A stretch of DNA of 64,000 bases from Metridium senile (lineage: Eukaryota; Cnidaria; Anthozoa; Actiniaria; Metridiidae). Positions 45,746 to 60,700 of the stretch are shown piece by piece. The stretch covers positions 13,474,710-13,538,709 of the forward strand of contig OX459097.1 in the NCBI GenBank assembly GCA_949775045.1, read 5' to 3'. The notes below the pieces were generated by a model. It did not search any database. It was not told the origin of the DNA and saw only the letters and a program-made list of their open reading frames with translations. Made by a program: the position numbers and the translations under genes. Each line of letters starts with the position of its first letter. The first letter of the stretch is position 1.

Positions 45746-48700
45746 ATGACCATCGACAAGGACAAGCCAGTCCATGTACACGTTAATAGGAACACCCCAG
45801 TTCATGTTCACCTTAAAAAGAAAAAGAACAAAACCAAAGGGCCTCCAACTGCTGTAGAGGTATGGCAGCTCTATATTTACATACTAAGTACTTATTGACT
45901 GAGTGGGAGGACCATACGGGAAAATATTTTTCGTACAAATGACCAAGAGCCAAATATTTTCCTGTACGGCCCGACCTAACCCAGTCAATAAGTTTTTTTT
46001 ATCATATGACCCATATTTTGCCCAGAGTGAGCCATCTATTTGTAATGTTTCGAGTAGCGGGTCCGTACGTGTTTGTACAGACCAGGTGAAAAAAGCTGTA
46101 CGGACCCCATCACGTGAAGGTTTTCTTAAGAGCGCACAATGGGCAAAATACAGGTCATATGATAAAGTGTATAATTTCCTGGGCCTATGATTTTTAACAT
46201 TATTTTGAATATTTAGTATTTATTTTAATATTTTTAATATGAATCTGTTCCAGGACCGGTTGAGAATGAGGGACAAAAGAATGACTGGAATTCTCAGCAG
46301 AGGATCATCTGTAAGAACAATAACTTTTTTCAATCAATTAATAGCTGATTAAAAGGACTTACTGATTGGTTGATTGATTTTTTATTGATTAATCACTGTT
46401 GGATTGAATGAAGGAGTAATGTCTCAAATCTTCTATTTAGACACAACCCAGAGTGTCCTAATAATTGGGGAGACTGACACTAACACTAACTACCCTTTCA
46501 TTAATTAAATATTTGAACTCTGCTCTATTTTGTTTTCATAAGTTGATAAAATGATGGATACCTGGATTGACTGTTTGATGCCTTACTTGCAAATGGATTA
46601 GTTGATTGATTGACAAATTGATTGGCTGATTGATTTGTTCATTGATTGACAAATTGATTGGTTGATTGATTTGTTCAATGACTGACAAATTGATTGGTTG
46701 ATTGATTTGTTCATTGATGTATTGACAAATTGATTGGCTGATTGATTTGTTCAATGATTGGTTGATTGATTGGTTGATTAATTGATTTGTTCATTGATTG
46801 ATTGACAAATTGATTGATTGATGTGTTTGTTGATTGATTGGTTGGCTGATTGATTTTGTGCATCTAGATTGATTGACAAATTGATTGATTGCTTTATTGA
46901 CAAATTGATTGATTTGATTTTTGTATTGATTGATTATTGAACTAATTGATTGATAGATATTACCTAACAAGGCTGGTATTTGTTTCTAGGGAAGAACAAG
47001 AACAGGAACAAAATCTGCTTCACCTCCTTTCATTCCGGCACCAGCAAGGACAACAAAAGGTCCACTTAGATGGGAGGTATGATAACATGTTAAAGTGCTT
47101 GTAACCTCTAGGATTTTGTTTTATTAATTAAAAGCTAAGAACATGAAAGATGTCAGTGATATTTTCTACGTCTACGATGTCTAAGGACATCATAGACATG
47201 ATAAAACAATAAATGAAATATAATTCCCAAACATCAACAGACAATCCCCTACTCATTCTGAACATAGCACAACAGGATCTATAACTTCCACCTTATATAG
47301 GATTAGAGTGTAGGCAGACAGGACCTCCTGCTTTACGTCCTTATCCCAGAAGACGAGGCACATAGAGAGTAAAGTGTCTTGCCCAAGGACACAACACAAT
47401 CGCCCGGGCCGGGAATCGAACCCAGACCAGTAGGCCCAGAATCCGATCCACTGACCACTAGACCATCACGCCTCTCTACAGTGTGTTTTATATCATAATG
47501 ATTAATATTAAGTTTTTATTGAATTATTTGTGACAGAATCAAAGACATGCTTTGGAAGTCAGTCCACCAGGTAGAAATAGCAACCTAAGAATGGAAGACC
47601 TTTCATCTTCAGAGGAGGAAATTGTAAATGGGAGAATGAGAAACTATGAACACAAAATCACAAGTTTGATGTCTGAAGTGGGAACATTGAAAAATGAAGT
47701 ATGTTGAATAAAAATGGTTTTAATATAATTATTAATAAGTAATTGTTAAGTTATTTTATAGCTCAGATTACAAATCATCTTGTTCATGCAACAAGGCTGC
47801 GGGGGAGACTAACAGTTAGTCTCCCCCGTAGCCTTGTTTAGCCTTGTCATACAACGCTTCCTCATCGTTGTGTGACGAGGCTAAACTTGACTGTGGGGTA
47901 GACTATGTTCATGTCTGACTCAATATATACAGGATATCATACAGTGTCAGTTGTGCAGAGATATAAGATTTTAATCTTCCAGTGGTAAATATTTTAATGC
48001 CATGAAGTGGGCTTATATAGTGACTAATTATATTATTTATAATTGTTTCTCGATATGAGTTGATTAAGTTAATATATACAATATGAATGTCTGATCTGTA
48101 TGGGATATACAATGGTTGAAGACTGCAAATCATTTCTTTTGTAGAATTCTCATTAATTTGTCATGAACTTTATAAGTTATATATTATACAGATTAGCCGA
48201 TCTGTGTTAATTCATTCATATTTTACTAAAATTTTCAAGATAAAAGTACTTCTGGAGGACTTCTGAAGAACATTCAAGTTGAAACTTATGCAAATAAAAA
48301 CTTATCTGTATGAGATTAACATTACTTGCCACAGACATGTTTTCTTTTGTCAAATTCTCATTAATTATTCACAAGTTTTATAAATGATAATATTCAGTTC
48401 TCATGTCCATGATATTATGATCAAGTATCCAGAGTGATTAGAGGTTTTTTTGCTTGATGTAGGTTGATTTACAAAGGTCGCTGCGTACCGTAGAAAAGAA
48501 AGATGAACAGATTGCTGCTTCAAGAAAAGTACTGGAGCACCAAGAGAGGGAACTTTATGTATGTACTGTTGTGTTATATATCTTTAATAGCTAGTTTAGG
48601 TACCATGTACTGGCAATTTATGCTAGTATTAAGCTTTTAGAGTTAACTTATATTGTGTCACATGACATTTTTTTGGTATTAATGTCTTATTTTGGTGGAC

Positions 48701-51700
48701 AATGTTATGTCAATGACATTGATTGTATAACAAATTTTGAGTGTTGGGTATAACTTGTCTCCATCACAGAAACTTTTAGTGTTTGGTAATTAAGGGACTA
48801 AGGAAGCCAAGTACTAAAAGCATGTGCAAGGAAGACTTCAAATGAACATGAAGAACATGTTTTTTATCATTGTTTATTATCACTGTACGTGTCAGTACTA
48901 ACGTGTGCAAGAAACCTTCTTGATGGTGGAAACATTAAATGTGCTATGTTATGTACTAAACTCATACTTCACTGCATCTTGTTTTTATATTGTAACTGCG
49001 TGAATTAATATCCTTTTCACTAACAGGATTTTAAAAAGGAGCTGACGACAACAGTCAAAGAGAATGAAGTGTTGAGACATTCGTTATCTAAAGCCAAAGA
49101 AGACGCTGATGTGTCAAGGTAGTAACTAACTATTTAAAAGATCAAAATAGAATAATGTTTAAGAAAAAGAGAGCCTGTAGAACAATTATTGGTAAACTCA
49201 AAAATATTGAGATGTGTGCATGGACAGGACCTGACTCGATAAACCAAATCAAGATATGACAATATACCAATTGACAATTATTCTCTGAGGTCAAAATAAA
49301 TACAGCTGAATGATAACCGAGACAGAGTCAAGATTATTATTCATATATATTCACTGAGCCTGACTCAGGTGGATATTTGTTTTAGTATAAATACAAAAAT
49401 AATAATTAATAATAATAATAATTATAATAATACAAGTAAAAATGTATTTTTGAAGAAAAACTGTTTAATTTATTTATTATGAAATTTTCTAAAAGTGCTT
49501 GAAAACACTGTAGGTGATTGTCAAGAAAAAATGACTGAATTTCTCAACCAATCGCCATGAATGATTTCTATAATTACATGTGTTTTTATACTAATAAGAA
49601 TTACTGTTGTTCTGGACTGATAAGGGTCTCATCATACTTTCAAAAACATGTGAAAATTGACATTTTGTTTCAATTGTGAACTTTAGGATTACCAGTCAAG
49701 GACAACAGTGAGTCAAAATATTTTAAATCGTTCTATTACAGTAACTATAATATCAAATTTGTTGACAAAAGAAATTGAAACAACCGTCTTCTTGGATAAG
49801 GACGTAAAAACCCGTCGTGGAGGTCCCGTCTGCTTTCATTCTAATTCTACATATTAAGGTGGACGTAAAAAATCATGTTGTGTTGTTTGCAAAGAATAGG
49901 GGATTGTCTCCTGGCACAACATTCAGGTCTCAGATACTACAGGGCCAACTGTTAATTGGTGTTACACGCTGTTGTGGTGTCCCTGCCTTTGTATAATTAT
50001 AAAGGAAAACACAGTAAAACAGAAACATGTTCTTCAAGGATTTTAATATCTTTTCATGTTTCTTGTCCATAAAGGAATGAGCTTCAATTTGCAGAAGATG
50101 ACAAGGGTACACTCCTTAAGAAACTTGTTGAGGCAGAAATGGATGGCAAAGCTGCCTCAGAACAGGTCTTCAAATTAAGGGACATTGTACGAAGACTAAA
50201 ACAGGTATTTATAAAGATGATTTTGAAAACAAGTATCAATGATATTTCATGTACTAGTAGAAATGAATAAATAAATATATCTTACAATCTAAGGAACATA
50301 AAACAGTGAGAATGTTTATATTCATTTGAAGAAATTGAAAACGAGGCAACGTGCTGAGTTTTCTATTTCTTAAAATTAATAATATATTCAGTAGCTAAAA
50401 TCAAACGAATAGAGTGAAGACTCTATAAGACTCTCTTTAACCTGTGAACAAAATTAAATATTCAAGGTGTAATAGTCAAATAGACACAACAGAAAACAAT
50501 GGAATTATAGACTGCTAAGGTGTATTAGTATAATATATATTTCACGGGTTAAATGACTTCACTCTAGATGTTCCATGCTCTTTTGAGTTAAGAACGCTTT
50601 TTATCCAATCAGAGCATGTGATTTATATCAAGTATTTTTTAAACTGCGATATATACGTGCTGGGAGCAAGAAAGAAGTTGTAGAAATACACTGAGCTAAA
50701 AGAAACTAAAAAGAAAGTAATGTATTGGGACCAACCTGATGGAATCAGCAAAAGCAAAACTTCTGGCAGAATCACAAATGGTACAAGTGCTAGCACAAAC
50801 GCAAATGAAAGAAGTTACATCTTTTTGTGTGTTTGTGTTAGCAATTGTGCATGTGCATTAGCCAAAGGTATTGATCAATAACAAAGCACACCATAAAGTT
50901 CATTTATTTTTATAATCAAAATTAGATGAGTCTTCATTACTTGCTGAATATTCTTTGTCAAGTCTAAATGTGTTAATTAAAGCTGCAGTTTTCTGGATGT
51001 GTTTTGTAGGACAAACGATTATCGGCAGCAGATTCAGCATTGGTTACAAGACAACGTGAATCAATGTTACAAAAACTGGAAGAATTTGAAAAAACCAACA
51101 AAGTACTTCGGAGAATGCTGCGAGACACACAACAAAAAGAGGTAATTAATGAAAAAAGATGAAATGGTTAATTGCGCAGGTGTTGTTAGTGTCTGTTGTT
51201 TTGACAACCTCAGTGGAAACTATTTGCAGAGGCAGGTTGTCATAAAGTGATGCAGTAGCTTACAACATTTAGAACATGCCCCCCCCCCCCCCCCCCTCAA
51301 TATTGCCAACCCTCCAAATACACTAATAAATGAAATCCCCCTACTAATGAAAATGTCATGCACCAGCATCAACGGTCTTTCTGAAGACTACACACACCTG
51401 GACAATCCCCATTCACTGTCATCACTTTTAGATCCATTCACTTTGTATAAAACAGTCATACAATTATATATTCTGTATTTGTATGTGAAGGAAGAAGAAT
51501 TACAGTTACGGCAGCGGCAAGAACTTCTATTGCGAAAACTCACAGATTCTGATGCCAGAAATGAGGTAAGCGGTAGATTCTTGGAAATTATGTAATGATT
51601 GCTGATTAATAGAAAACTAAATAGCAAATATAATTCTGAAAAAAACTGATTCGTAGGTAATTTTAAATTCAAGACTTGCAATTATTCTTTTACCAATCAT

Positions 51701-54700
51701 TCAAGCAACTTGCTCTTACTAAGCTTAGTGTATTAATTTACATGATTTTTTAATTTGTCACAATGTTTACCCTGAAGAAGAACAGGTTGGTCAAAAGCTA
51801 GTTGAATTAAATTACTGTAGGCTTATGGAGCGAGAGTGTTATGAATATAATCCTCGTTTGTGCAAACATATTTCTTGTTTGTAATTCTGTTTCGTGTCTT
51901 TCCTGTAGAAATTCCAACTAGAGATTTTTGAGCGTGACAGACAAATAGAGACACTTCTGGACCAAGTAGAGGCAGATAAGGTAAGGTTACGGTACTATCC
52001 CTTTGATGACGATGATGACAGTAAGAGTATTGGAAATGATGGGAATAATGGTGGTGGTGGTTACATATAGCGACTGTAATTGGCTATGTTCTAAATGACG
52101 ACGGGCAAGGAGAGGACTGGGTACTAGTTTCTAGATTTAATGTAATTAAGAAATTTAGCCCATAGCATGAAAGAGCACATCAAAATATACAATATTACAG
52201 AATTACATTATATTCTATTGAATAATGACCAAGAAGCAGCCTTTCCAATATGTGAAAAATTATAAAGAAATGTATAGTTTGGAGGGACAGCTGTCCCTCC
52301 AAACCATACATTCCTTTGTAATCTTATGGATGTTTGAGAGACTATTACAATGGAAATATACAACCAAATAGCATCAAAACTTGTGATATGGTATATTTTG
52401 TTGTGCTTTTTCATGTTATGACTAGTTTATTTATTAATTGCATTAATTCTAGAAACTAGTACCCAGTCCTCTCCTAGCCCATCCTCGTTTAGAACATGGC
52501 CAATAGTGTTTAAGATTGTTGATTATTGATCTATTACGTACTGATTTCGGTGTAACTGGTCAAGCTCTATCATGGCTTCAATCATACTTATTGGGGAGAA
52601 AACAGAGGGTTGTCGTCGAACAAAAGCAATCTAAGAACTTTGACCTGCTCAGTGGAGTTCCACAAGGAAGTTGCCTTGGACCCCTACTTTTTGTGATGTA
52701 TGCTTCGCGTCACTCTTCCTCCTTTTCCCTCCCCTCCCCCTAGAGAGTCGCTACGCAGACTAAGATGGTGATGGTGATAACTATGATATTAGTGGCAGTA
52801 AATAGAGGATATTACACGGTGGCGCGAAAAAAAAGAATTTTATTCTCGAGTGGTGAAAACAATATTTTACGAGCGATTGCAGCGAGAGAGTAAAATGTTG
52901 TTTTTAACACGAGAAAATAAAGTTCATATCTTCAAGCCAACGTGTAATGTTCTTTTTATTATATGGACAAAAAAGAACAATACAATTTTTTTTGAGGACG
53001 CGCGCGTACATACGGGACATTTGGTACATAACTTTCACTAGTGAAAATAGAGAAAATAAGAGTGTTTCAGTTTCCGGTAAAATACTATTATCCATATAAT
53101 AATGATGATTATAGTGTAATGATGGGGATGGTCATGACGGTCGGGATGATAAAAGAAATAACGACGATGATCATTGTTAAGGTAATCGCACGTGATAATG
53201 ATGATAATGATGGAGATGATAATAATGATGGTGCACAAGGATGTGTTGGTGCCATGGCTGGTGTAGTGGTTTAACGCGATTTTCCATAATCACCTGCGTA
53301 GTTGTACTACAAACAATTATACACCTATTTCAAACATCGTTGTCGCAGCCGAAGCTACAGTCCACACTCTGAAGCCTGCAAAGGTTGTCGGTAATTTGAT
53401 CATGATTTGTGATTTATTACACGTTTTTTAAATAAATATCAGTGTTTCATTATCTACCACTGTAACAGTGTTATAACACAAATACTTCCATCCAAAATAT
53501 GCTATGAATATAAACAAATTAAAGAAGAAATACCGACATCCTTTGCAAGGTTCAGAGTGTGGACTGTAGCTTTGGCTTCGACAACGATTTTTGAAATAGG
53601 TGTATATTGAATAATTATGTTACAGGACCAGGCAGTAACCTTTGAAGATCTAAAGAAGACGATGGAGACGACTCGAGCACATCTACAGAACCAGTATCGT
53701 TCAAAAGAGATGGAGAATAACCGACTACAAGTACAAATCAGGGTAAACAAACACAAATATACACTAACATGCAAATGAGCTTATGTGTAAAATAACATGC
53801 TAGTGAGGTGTGCAGAAGTACCAATCAGGGTAAACAAACACAAATATACACTAAATGGTTCGTTTTGGTAATAGGACGTTTTTGTAGAACTCACTGTTAA
53901 CATGCAAAAGAGCTTATGTGTAAAAAAACATGCTAATGAGGTGTGCCAAAGTACAAATCAGGGTAAACAAACACAAATATAAACTAAATGGTTCGTTTTG
54001 GTAGTGGAACTTTTTAACGTTCGCCGTTATAAAGCACTTGGGGATTGTCAGAACAATCGAGAAGTGTTGAGAAGCACTTCACGTCGTGCTTTTAACACTT
54101 CTCTCGTGTTCTGACAATCCCTGCGTGCTTTATAACTGCACACAGCACGCGTGCGCGTTTTCTATTTATTCAATAGTGACTTTCCGAGCATACATGTATA
54201 GTTATTTCAATAAAGTTAATCACCAAAATCTTACAAAGCTGGGACCGCAGAGGATCATGGACAATGTTTTATTACATGAACTCAGTTTACGTGATGTGTT
54301 TGATGGATGTGTTTTCGTTGCAGAGTCTTGAAGATCAACTAGAGCAGAGTCGTGTAGAACTGGAGCACCTTGAAGGGATACTTACGGCATCACGAGTAAG
54401 TTAATAACGTTTCGCTGACGAATTCCTTTGTTGTTTTTTGACTTCTAGTATGTTATTTGTTCACAGGACAAAACAGGACGTGAAAAAGATGCTCTCAAAA
54501 AAGCTGCAAGGTCTGGTTTGTTCTATCAATTGTTTTGTTTTTGTGTTTCCACAAAGTATTTGAATAGTCTAGTTATCTATTTATCTATAGCTGTACTATT
54601 TGACATTAGCATGATATTTTACACAATCTATAGCTGTACTATTTGCTTTTATCGATAGGGTACAAAAAGACAGAGTAGTAGGTAGAGAAAAAGAAATCGA

Positions 54701-57700
54701 ATCCATGAGAGAAAAGCTTAAAGACAAAGTAAGTTGAAATGACCATAGAATGATGATGATGACAATGATGGTAATGACAATGATAGTGATGACAATGATG
54801 GTGATGACATTGATGGTGATGACAATGATGATGATGGTGACGCTGACTCTGATTGTGATATTGACAATGATGATTATATATAACTATAATAAAGACCTAT
54901 CAACTATACGAAATAGTTACCACAAAAGGAACATAACGCCTTATCAACTAATATGACTTTGATCTGACTTTCAGGAGCTTAATATACTAGAAAATCGACG
55001 AAACGAGGCCGTTCTTCTACAAGAAAAAGAGGGGCTCGAAGGAGATAATTATACTTTGCGAAAGTGAGTTTGCTTTGACTCCCTTTGTTTACATTGATGT
55101 ATCCAATGTATTGTAAGACTCACTAATTGTTTGTCTTTTAGTCGAATCAAAGAGCTTCAAGATATTATAGAAAATACAGAGAAAGCGTCACAGGTGAGAC
55201 AAAATTGAAGAAATGTAAGACGTTATTTAAAAGACGACCAGATAAACCTACCTCCTTCAGCCAGATCAAGGAATGGTTAAAAATTATAATAGGCTTTTTT
55301 TCAAAGATCCCTGCGCCATCCATCTTGAAAGGTAGCCGGGCCTTTGCACCGAAGCGAGATGAACGTTGAGTTTGCAATGATAGAGACCTTCTTACACAAT
55401 TATTCTCTATCATTTCAAGCTTAACGTTCGATGCAAAGGCCCGGCTACCTTTCAAGATGGCGCATGGAACTGTGAAAGTGACTATTAGTACATGTGAGTT
55501 GATGGGTTTGCCCTATTTTATGAACGCCAAAGTGTTTTTTATGCTTGTCGATATTAATTTGTATCTCGTTTTCAGAGCAATACAGAGCTGTTGACTAGTA
55601 AACTAAGTACAAAAACTCAAGAAATGAACACCATTAGAACTGAGAATGAACAACTTAGGGTAGGTTAAAAAGAATAATTGTCTAGTATTTAGATTTACAG
55701 TGGAACCCCGTTAATCCGGCCACCGAAGGGGCAGCCCAAAGTGGTCTTATTAACGACTGGGTGACCGCATTAAGGTAGTTTCGGAAACATAAATTTCATA
55801 ATACATATTTTCATAATACATAAATTAAGATATTATTTAGATAAATTTTCAAAAAAACCGCAAATAAATGATGAAAAACGAGATGCGCGAAATGGATGCG
55901 CAGTAGCAAGAGTCCGGAACTACCTTAAGCAGGTAAATTTTATAGAAAATGTATGGACATGCATTTCATCGGGACCTAAAAAACTGGCCGCAATAACGGG
56001 GTGGCCGTATTAAGCGGGTGGCCGTAAGGCGGGGTTCCACTGTATGTTGGTCTGATCCTCGGTTATTGAATTGTGTATGAGTATGATGGTCGGGGAATAT
56101 AAAGCAATTATTTTGTTTTTCGGGCTTCTGTAATTGCAATTACATTAGAGCGTATTCGTATAGCACACTTTTAAAATGCAAATGAGAATATGTGTGAAAT
56201 AACATGTTAATGAGGTGTGTTTGTAGCTATTTGCTTTCATTTTCTTTGAGCCACAAGCCACTGTGGAAAACTTTGATAAAAGTGGTTTCGAGTAAATCTA
56301 TAAACGTTTTATTTTGATTATTTGAAGCCGAGAGCGCAACTCACTGAAGCATTTTATAACACGTACACCTAATTATCTTATTATTTTACACATATTCTCA
56401 TTTGCATTTTAAAAGTGGGTCATACGAATACGCTCTTATAATCCACGACAATCATACTCATACACAATGACTAGTATTTGTGACATGGGTTTAGTGTAAA
56501 CACTCTAACTTGTCTATTCCTATACTTTCGTTTGCAGGCTGATGTCGCGGCTTTAGAGGAACGAATACACGAAGATGAGCAACGAGCGTTAAATAAGGTT
56601 AGATGCGCGCAAACGTTTATAGCTAACGTTTTTTCAAGAACTCATAGCATTTATCAGTTACCAACTGAACGAGAACGTTCATGAAGGGAGAACACATATC
56701 GATGAAAAATGATTTTTTGCATCTTGTTTCCTGTTCCTATTTGTTACTTTGAGCAATTCTATTGTTATTGTGACTATATTGTTAATACAGGATGGTATTC
56801 AGTCAGATCTTAGGAACGAGTTAGGTAGCTTAGTGAATAGCATGAAGCACTATGACGACTTGGTGGAGGAATACAGGAACAAGGTACAGTTTGATAGCTT
56901 TTGAATTTTGGATGCATATGGGTTCAAGTCTGGTAGCTATTGTAGACTAGTATGTAATGTTTAATAATAGTATTTAAAATGCTCGTCACGGGCCCACGGC
57001 ATAGCCTGAGAAAACAGACGTTCTTTCGTTCCTCTTCCCCCCGCTAAACTAACATATCGTTCGCGGGCGGTAAGAGGAGCGAAAGAACGTCTGTTTTCTC
57101 AGGCTACTCACGGCAACGATTTTCTTTTCTTTCTTTTTTTCATGAATTATTATTGAGTTTTTTAAGACCCATTATAATTACTCGATGGGCTTATTGACTA
57201 TTTCTCCCGACTAAATGTAGGTAGAGTCGTTAGAAAGCGAGAAAGGCGAGCTAGACACAAGCATGGTAGAGAGCAAATCAATACTAGACGAATATAGAAA
57301 ACAGGTGCGTATATAGATAGTGACGTAATAGAAGATAGATAGTGACGTAATAGAAGATATATATTGTGACGTAATAGAAGATTGATCATTGACGTAATAG
57401 AGGATATATAGTGACGTAATAGAAGATTGATAGTGACGTAATAGAGGATATATAGTGACGTAATAGAAGATTGATAGTGACGTAAAATAGGATAGATAAC
57501 GACATAATAAAAAATAGATAGTGACGTAATAGTAGAACAAATAGTGACGTAATAGAAGATAGAAAGTGATGTAATTGTAGAGTACATAGTGACGTAGATA
57601 GATAGATAGAAACGTAATAGTAAACAAATAGTAGAATAGGTATAGCAACGTAATAGAAAACAAAAAGTGACGTAATAGTTGACAGATAGTGACGTAATAT

Positions 57701-60700
57701 TGGAACAGAAAATGACGTAATAATAATAAAACATAAAGTGGCGTAATAGTACCAGACGGTGACGTAGTCATAAGAAGCGTATTATATAGTGTACAGGTAG
57801 TAACGTAAAATAACCTGAGAGTGACGTAATATTAGAGCGGAGAAAATGACGAGAATAATAGACAATGATGTTGTTGATACGTGGCGTAGTATGTATACCG
57901 GGCTTGACGTCAGAGTTAAAATCTTTCGCTCAGGGTTCCTATGCAGTGCCCGAGTTAAAAAAAGATTTTCACTCAGGCTTCCTATGCAGTGCCCGAATTT
58001 AGAAAAGGTTTTTACTCAGGCTTCCTATGAATTGCCCGAATTAAAAAAAAAAGGTTTTCACTCAGGCTTCCTATGCAGTGCCCGAGTTAGAAAAGGTTTT
58101 CACTCATGCTTCCTATTATTTAGTGCCCGAGTAAAATAATGTAGCCTTTACATAAAACAATTGTACGAGATTGTTAGTTAGTAATATATTCCCTGTTGTA
58201 TTCAGTCGAGTATGAAATCAGATGAGATCAAAGAACTAAAAAAATACTTGAAGGAATACGAAGACAAGATCGGCAATATGAGAAAAGAGGTATGGTGCAT
58301 TCTACAGTTTATACACAAAGAAGGTTTCTTTTGAACTTCGCACATTCAGACATTTTGATACAACTAATTCAAAAAAGGTTGAATGGGCAAACGGAGATTG
58401 GTGATTGCACGACCGAAAGGAGCTTTGGGTAATACAATTTTTTTCTTATTAGTCGGGCTAGAGGGCCCGACTCTAGGTTTACCTTTTAGTCAATCTATGT
58501 ATGTATATATCTTTTATGTCGCGTATAGTCCCCCATGATGCTTTGGGAACGAACACAGGAAGCCCAAAGTAGAATTGTTTAGCCTCCTGTGTTGATTTTA
58601 TGACTAGCCCGACTTCACGCTCATAGAGCGTCTAGTTCCTTTCTAAATTACCCAAACAATGCCTCCACCGGTCAGCAATGACCTTAGATGGGTGTCTCGA
58701 AGGTTTCGCTGAACGGTGGAGGCATTGTTTGGGAAAGAATTTAGAAAGAAACAAGAAGAAATTCGTATTACCCACAGTTGCTTTAGGTCATGCAATCGCC
58801 GTTCGCCCCTTCAACATTTTTTGAATTAGGTGTATCTTTAACGATGTGAGTGGGTATTTACGCTCTCACTAAATCGTTTAGCGTTTTGTTTTATTTGTTT
58901 TCTCGTGATAAGACTGACTGCGAATGAATTATAACACTCAAATCAAATCATTTTGATATCTTTTACGATGTGAGTGGGTATTTACGCTCTCAGTAAATCG
59001 TTTAGCGTTTTGTTTATTTGTTTTCTCGTAATACGACTGACTGTGAATGAATTATAACATTCAAATCAAAATTTACAAGGCAAAGCATGCCAGTAAATGA
59101 CCATGGGTCTTTAGATTTGTGATCAGATAAAGAAATTGTGTTTGTCTCAAATACAGAAAGAAACCCTAGAAATAGAGAAACTCCAGCTCACAGGGTGTGT
59201 TAATGAAACACGGTATATAGTAGAAGAACATAGGCATGAGGTACAAAGACATATAGTATATACATAGATGAATGATGGTGGTGGTGATGATGAGGGTGAA
59301 CATAGGCATGAGGTACTAAAACATATAGTATATACATAGATGAATGATGGTGGTGGTGATGATGAGGGTGAACATAGGCATGAGGTACTAAGACATATAG
59401 TATATACATAGATGAATGATGGTGGTGGTGATGATGAGGGTGAACATAGGCATGAGGTACTAAGACATATAGTATATACATAGATGAATGATGGTGGTGA
59501 TGATGATGAGGGTGAACATAGGCATGAGGTACTAAGACATATAGTATATACATAGATGAATGATGGTGGTGGTGATGATGAGGGTGAACATAGGCATGAG
59601 GTACTAAGACATATAGTATATACATAGATGAATGATGGTGGTGGTGATGATGAGGGTGGTGGTGGTGGTGATGATGAGGGTGAACATAGGCATGAGGTAC
59701 TAAGACATATAGTATATACATAGATGAATGATGGTGGTGGTGATGATGAGGGTGGTGGTGATGATGAGGGTGAACATAGGCATGAGGTACTAAGACATAT
59801 AGTATATACATAGATGAATGATGGTGGTGGTGATGATGAGGGTGATGTAGATGATGATGTTGGTGATGATAATTGTAAAAATAATAATGGTGATGGTGTC
59901 GGTCATGGTGGTGATGGTGATTGTAATAATGATAATGGTGACTGTTTTGATGGTGATGACTTTGATGTTGGTAAATATGACAATGGTGATTGTAATAATG
60001 ATGATGGTGATTGTAATAATGGTAATGGTGATTGTGTTGATGGTAATGACTTTGATGCTGGTAAATATAATGATGGTGATATAGCATATGGCATATAGTA
60101 GTTACAGTCTTATTGTTTTTACAAAAACTATACCAGACTAGACATAAAGCTACCGAAGTAGAGAGATTGGAATCTCAAATCAAGAATTATGAAGACAAGG
60201 TAGACAGATTAGAAAAACAGGTAGATAGATAGCACTCTTTCTAAGTGTAAAATTGTTATCATATTTAAAGCGTTACATAGATTATAGTGCTAGATTTCAA
60301 GGTGTAACAACGGCAATATGTAATTTAGCCTGCTCCGTGGACAATTCTTTTGGGCTTCCTTTGGATAAAACGAACGAGAAAGACTGGAGAAGAACGAAAA
60401 ATGAATGGTCTTCCCTGGCATAACCTTAGTATCCAGGTAGCGGAGAAGGGGGGAGGGGGGGGGGGGGGGGGGGGCTGAAACTCAGGTTATCTCTGGCCCT
60501 AATCCAAAGGAATCCCAAAACTCTAAAGGAATCCCAAATGGGTTGCATGCAGAAAAGGCTAGTTGTGATACTCGCCATTGGGACATATGCAGCCGTATAA
60601 TTGTCCTATTTCACTATGACGTCGCATCAAAACATTCTATTGTCTTAACGCTAAGGATCATGGACGCCAGTGGGGGACAGATTCATAACAACAATACGAG

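Noticed and set aside
57198..57771. Two long overlapping minus-strand ORFs (178 and 186 codons)
   Set aside because: Antisense of the TGACGTAA minisatellite plus an ODF2 exon; repetitive ITSLSIFYYV-type content.
59226..59870. Regularly spaced identical blocks resembling a CRISPR array
   Set aside because: Spacers are identical too, the host is an animal genome, and the unit begins with an ODF2 exon end: it is a minisatellite.
59200..60087. 295-codon His/Tyr-rich minus-strand ORF with SSMYILYVLVPHAYVHP repeats
   Set aside because: Translation of the antisense of a 72-bp minisatellite (24 codons per unit) within an ODF2 intron.
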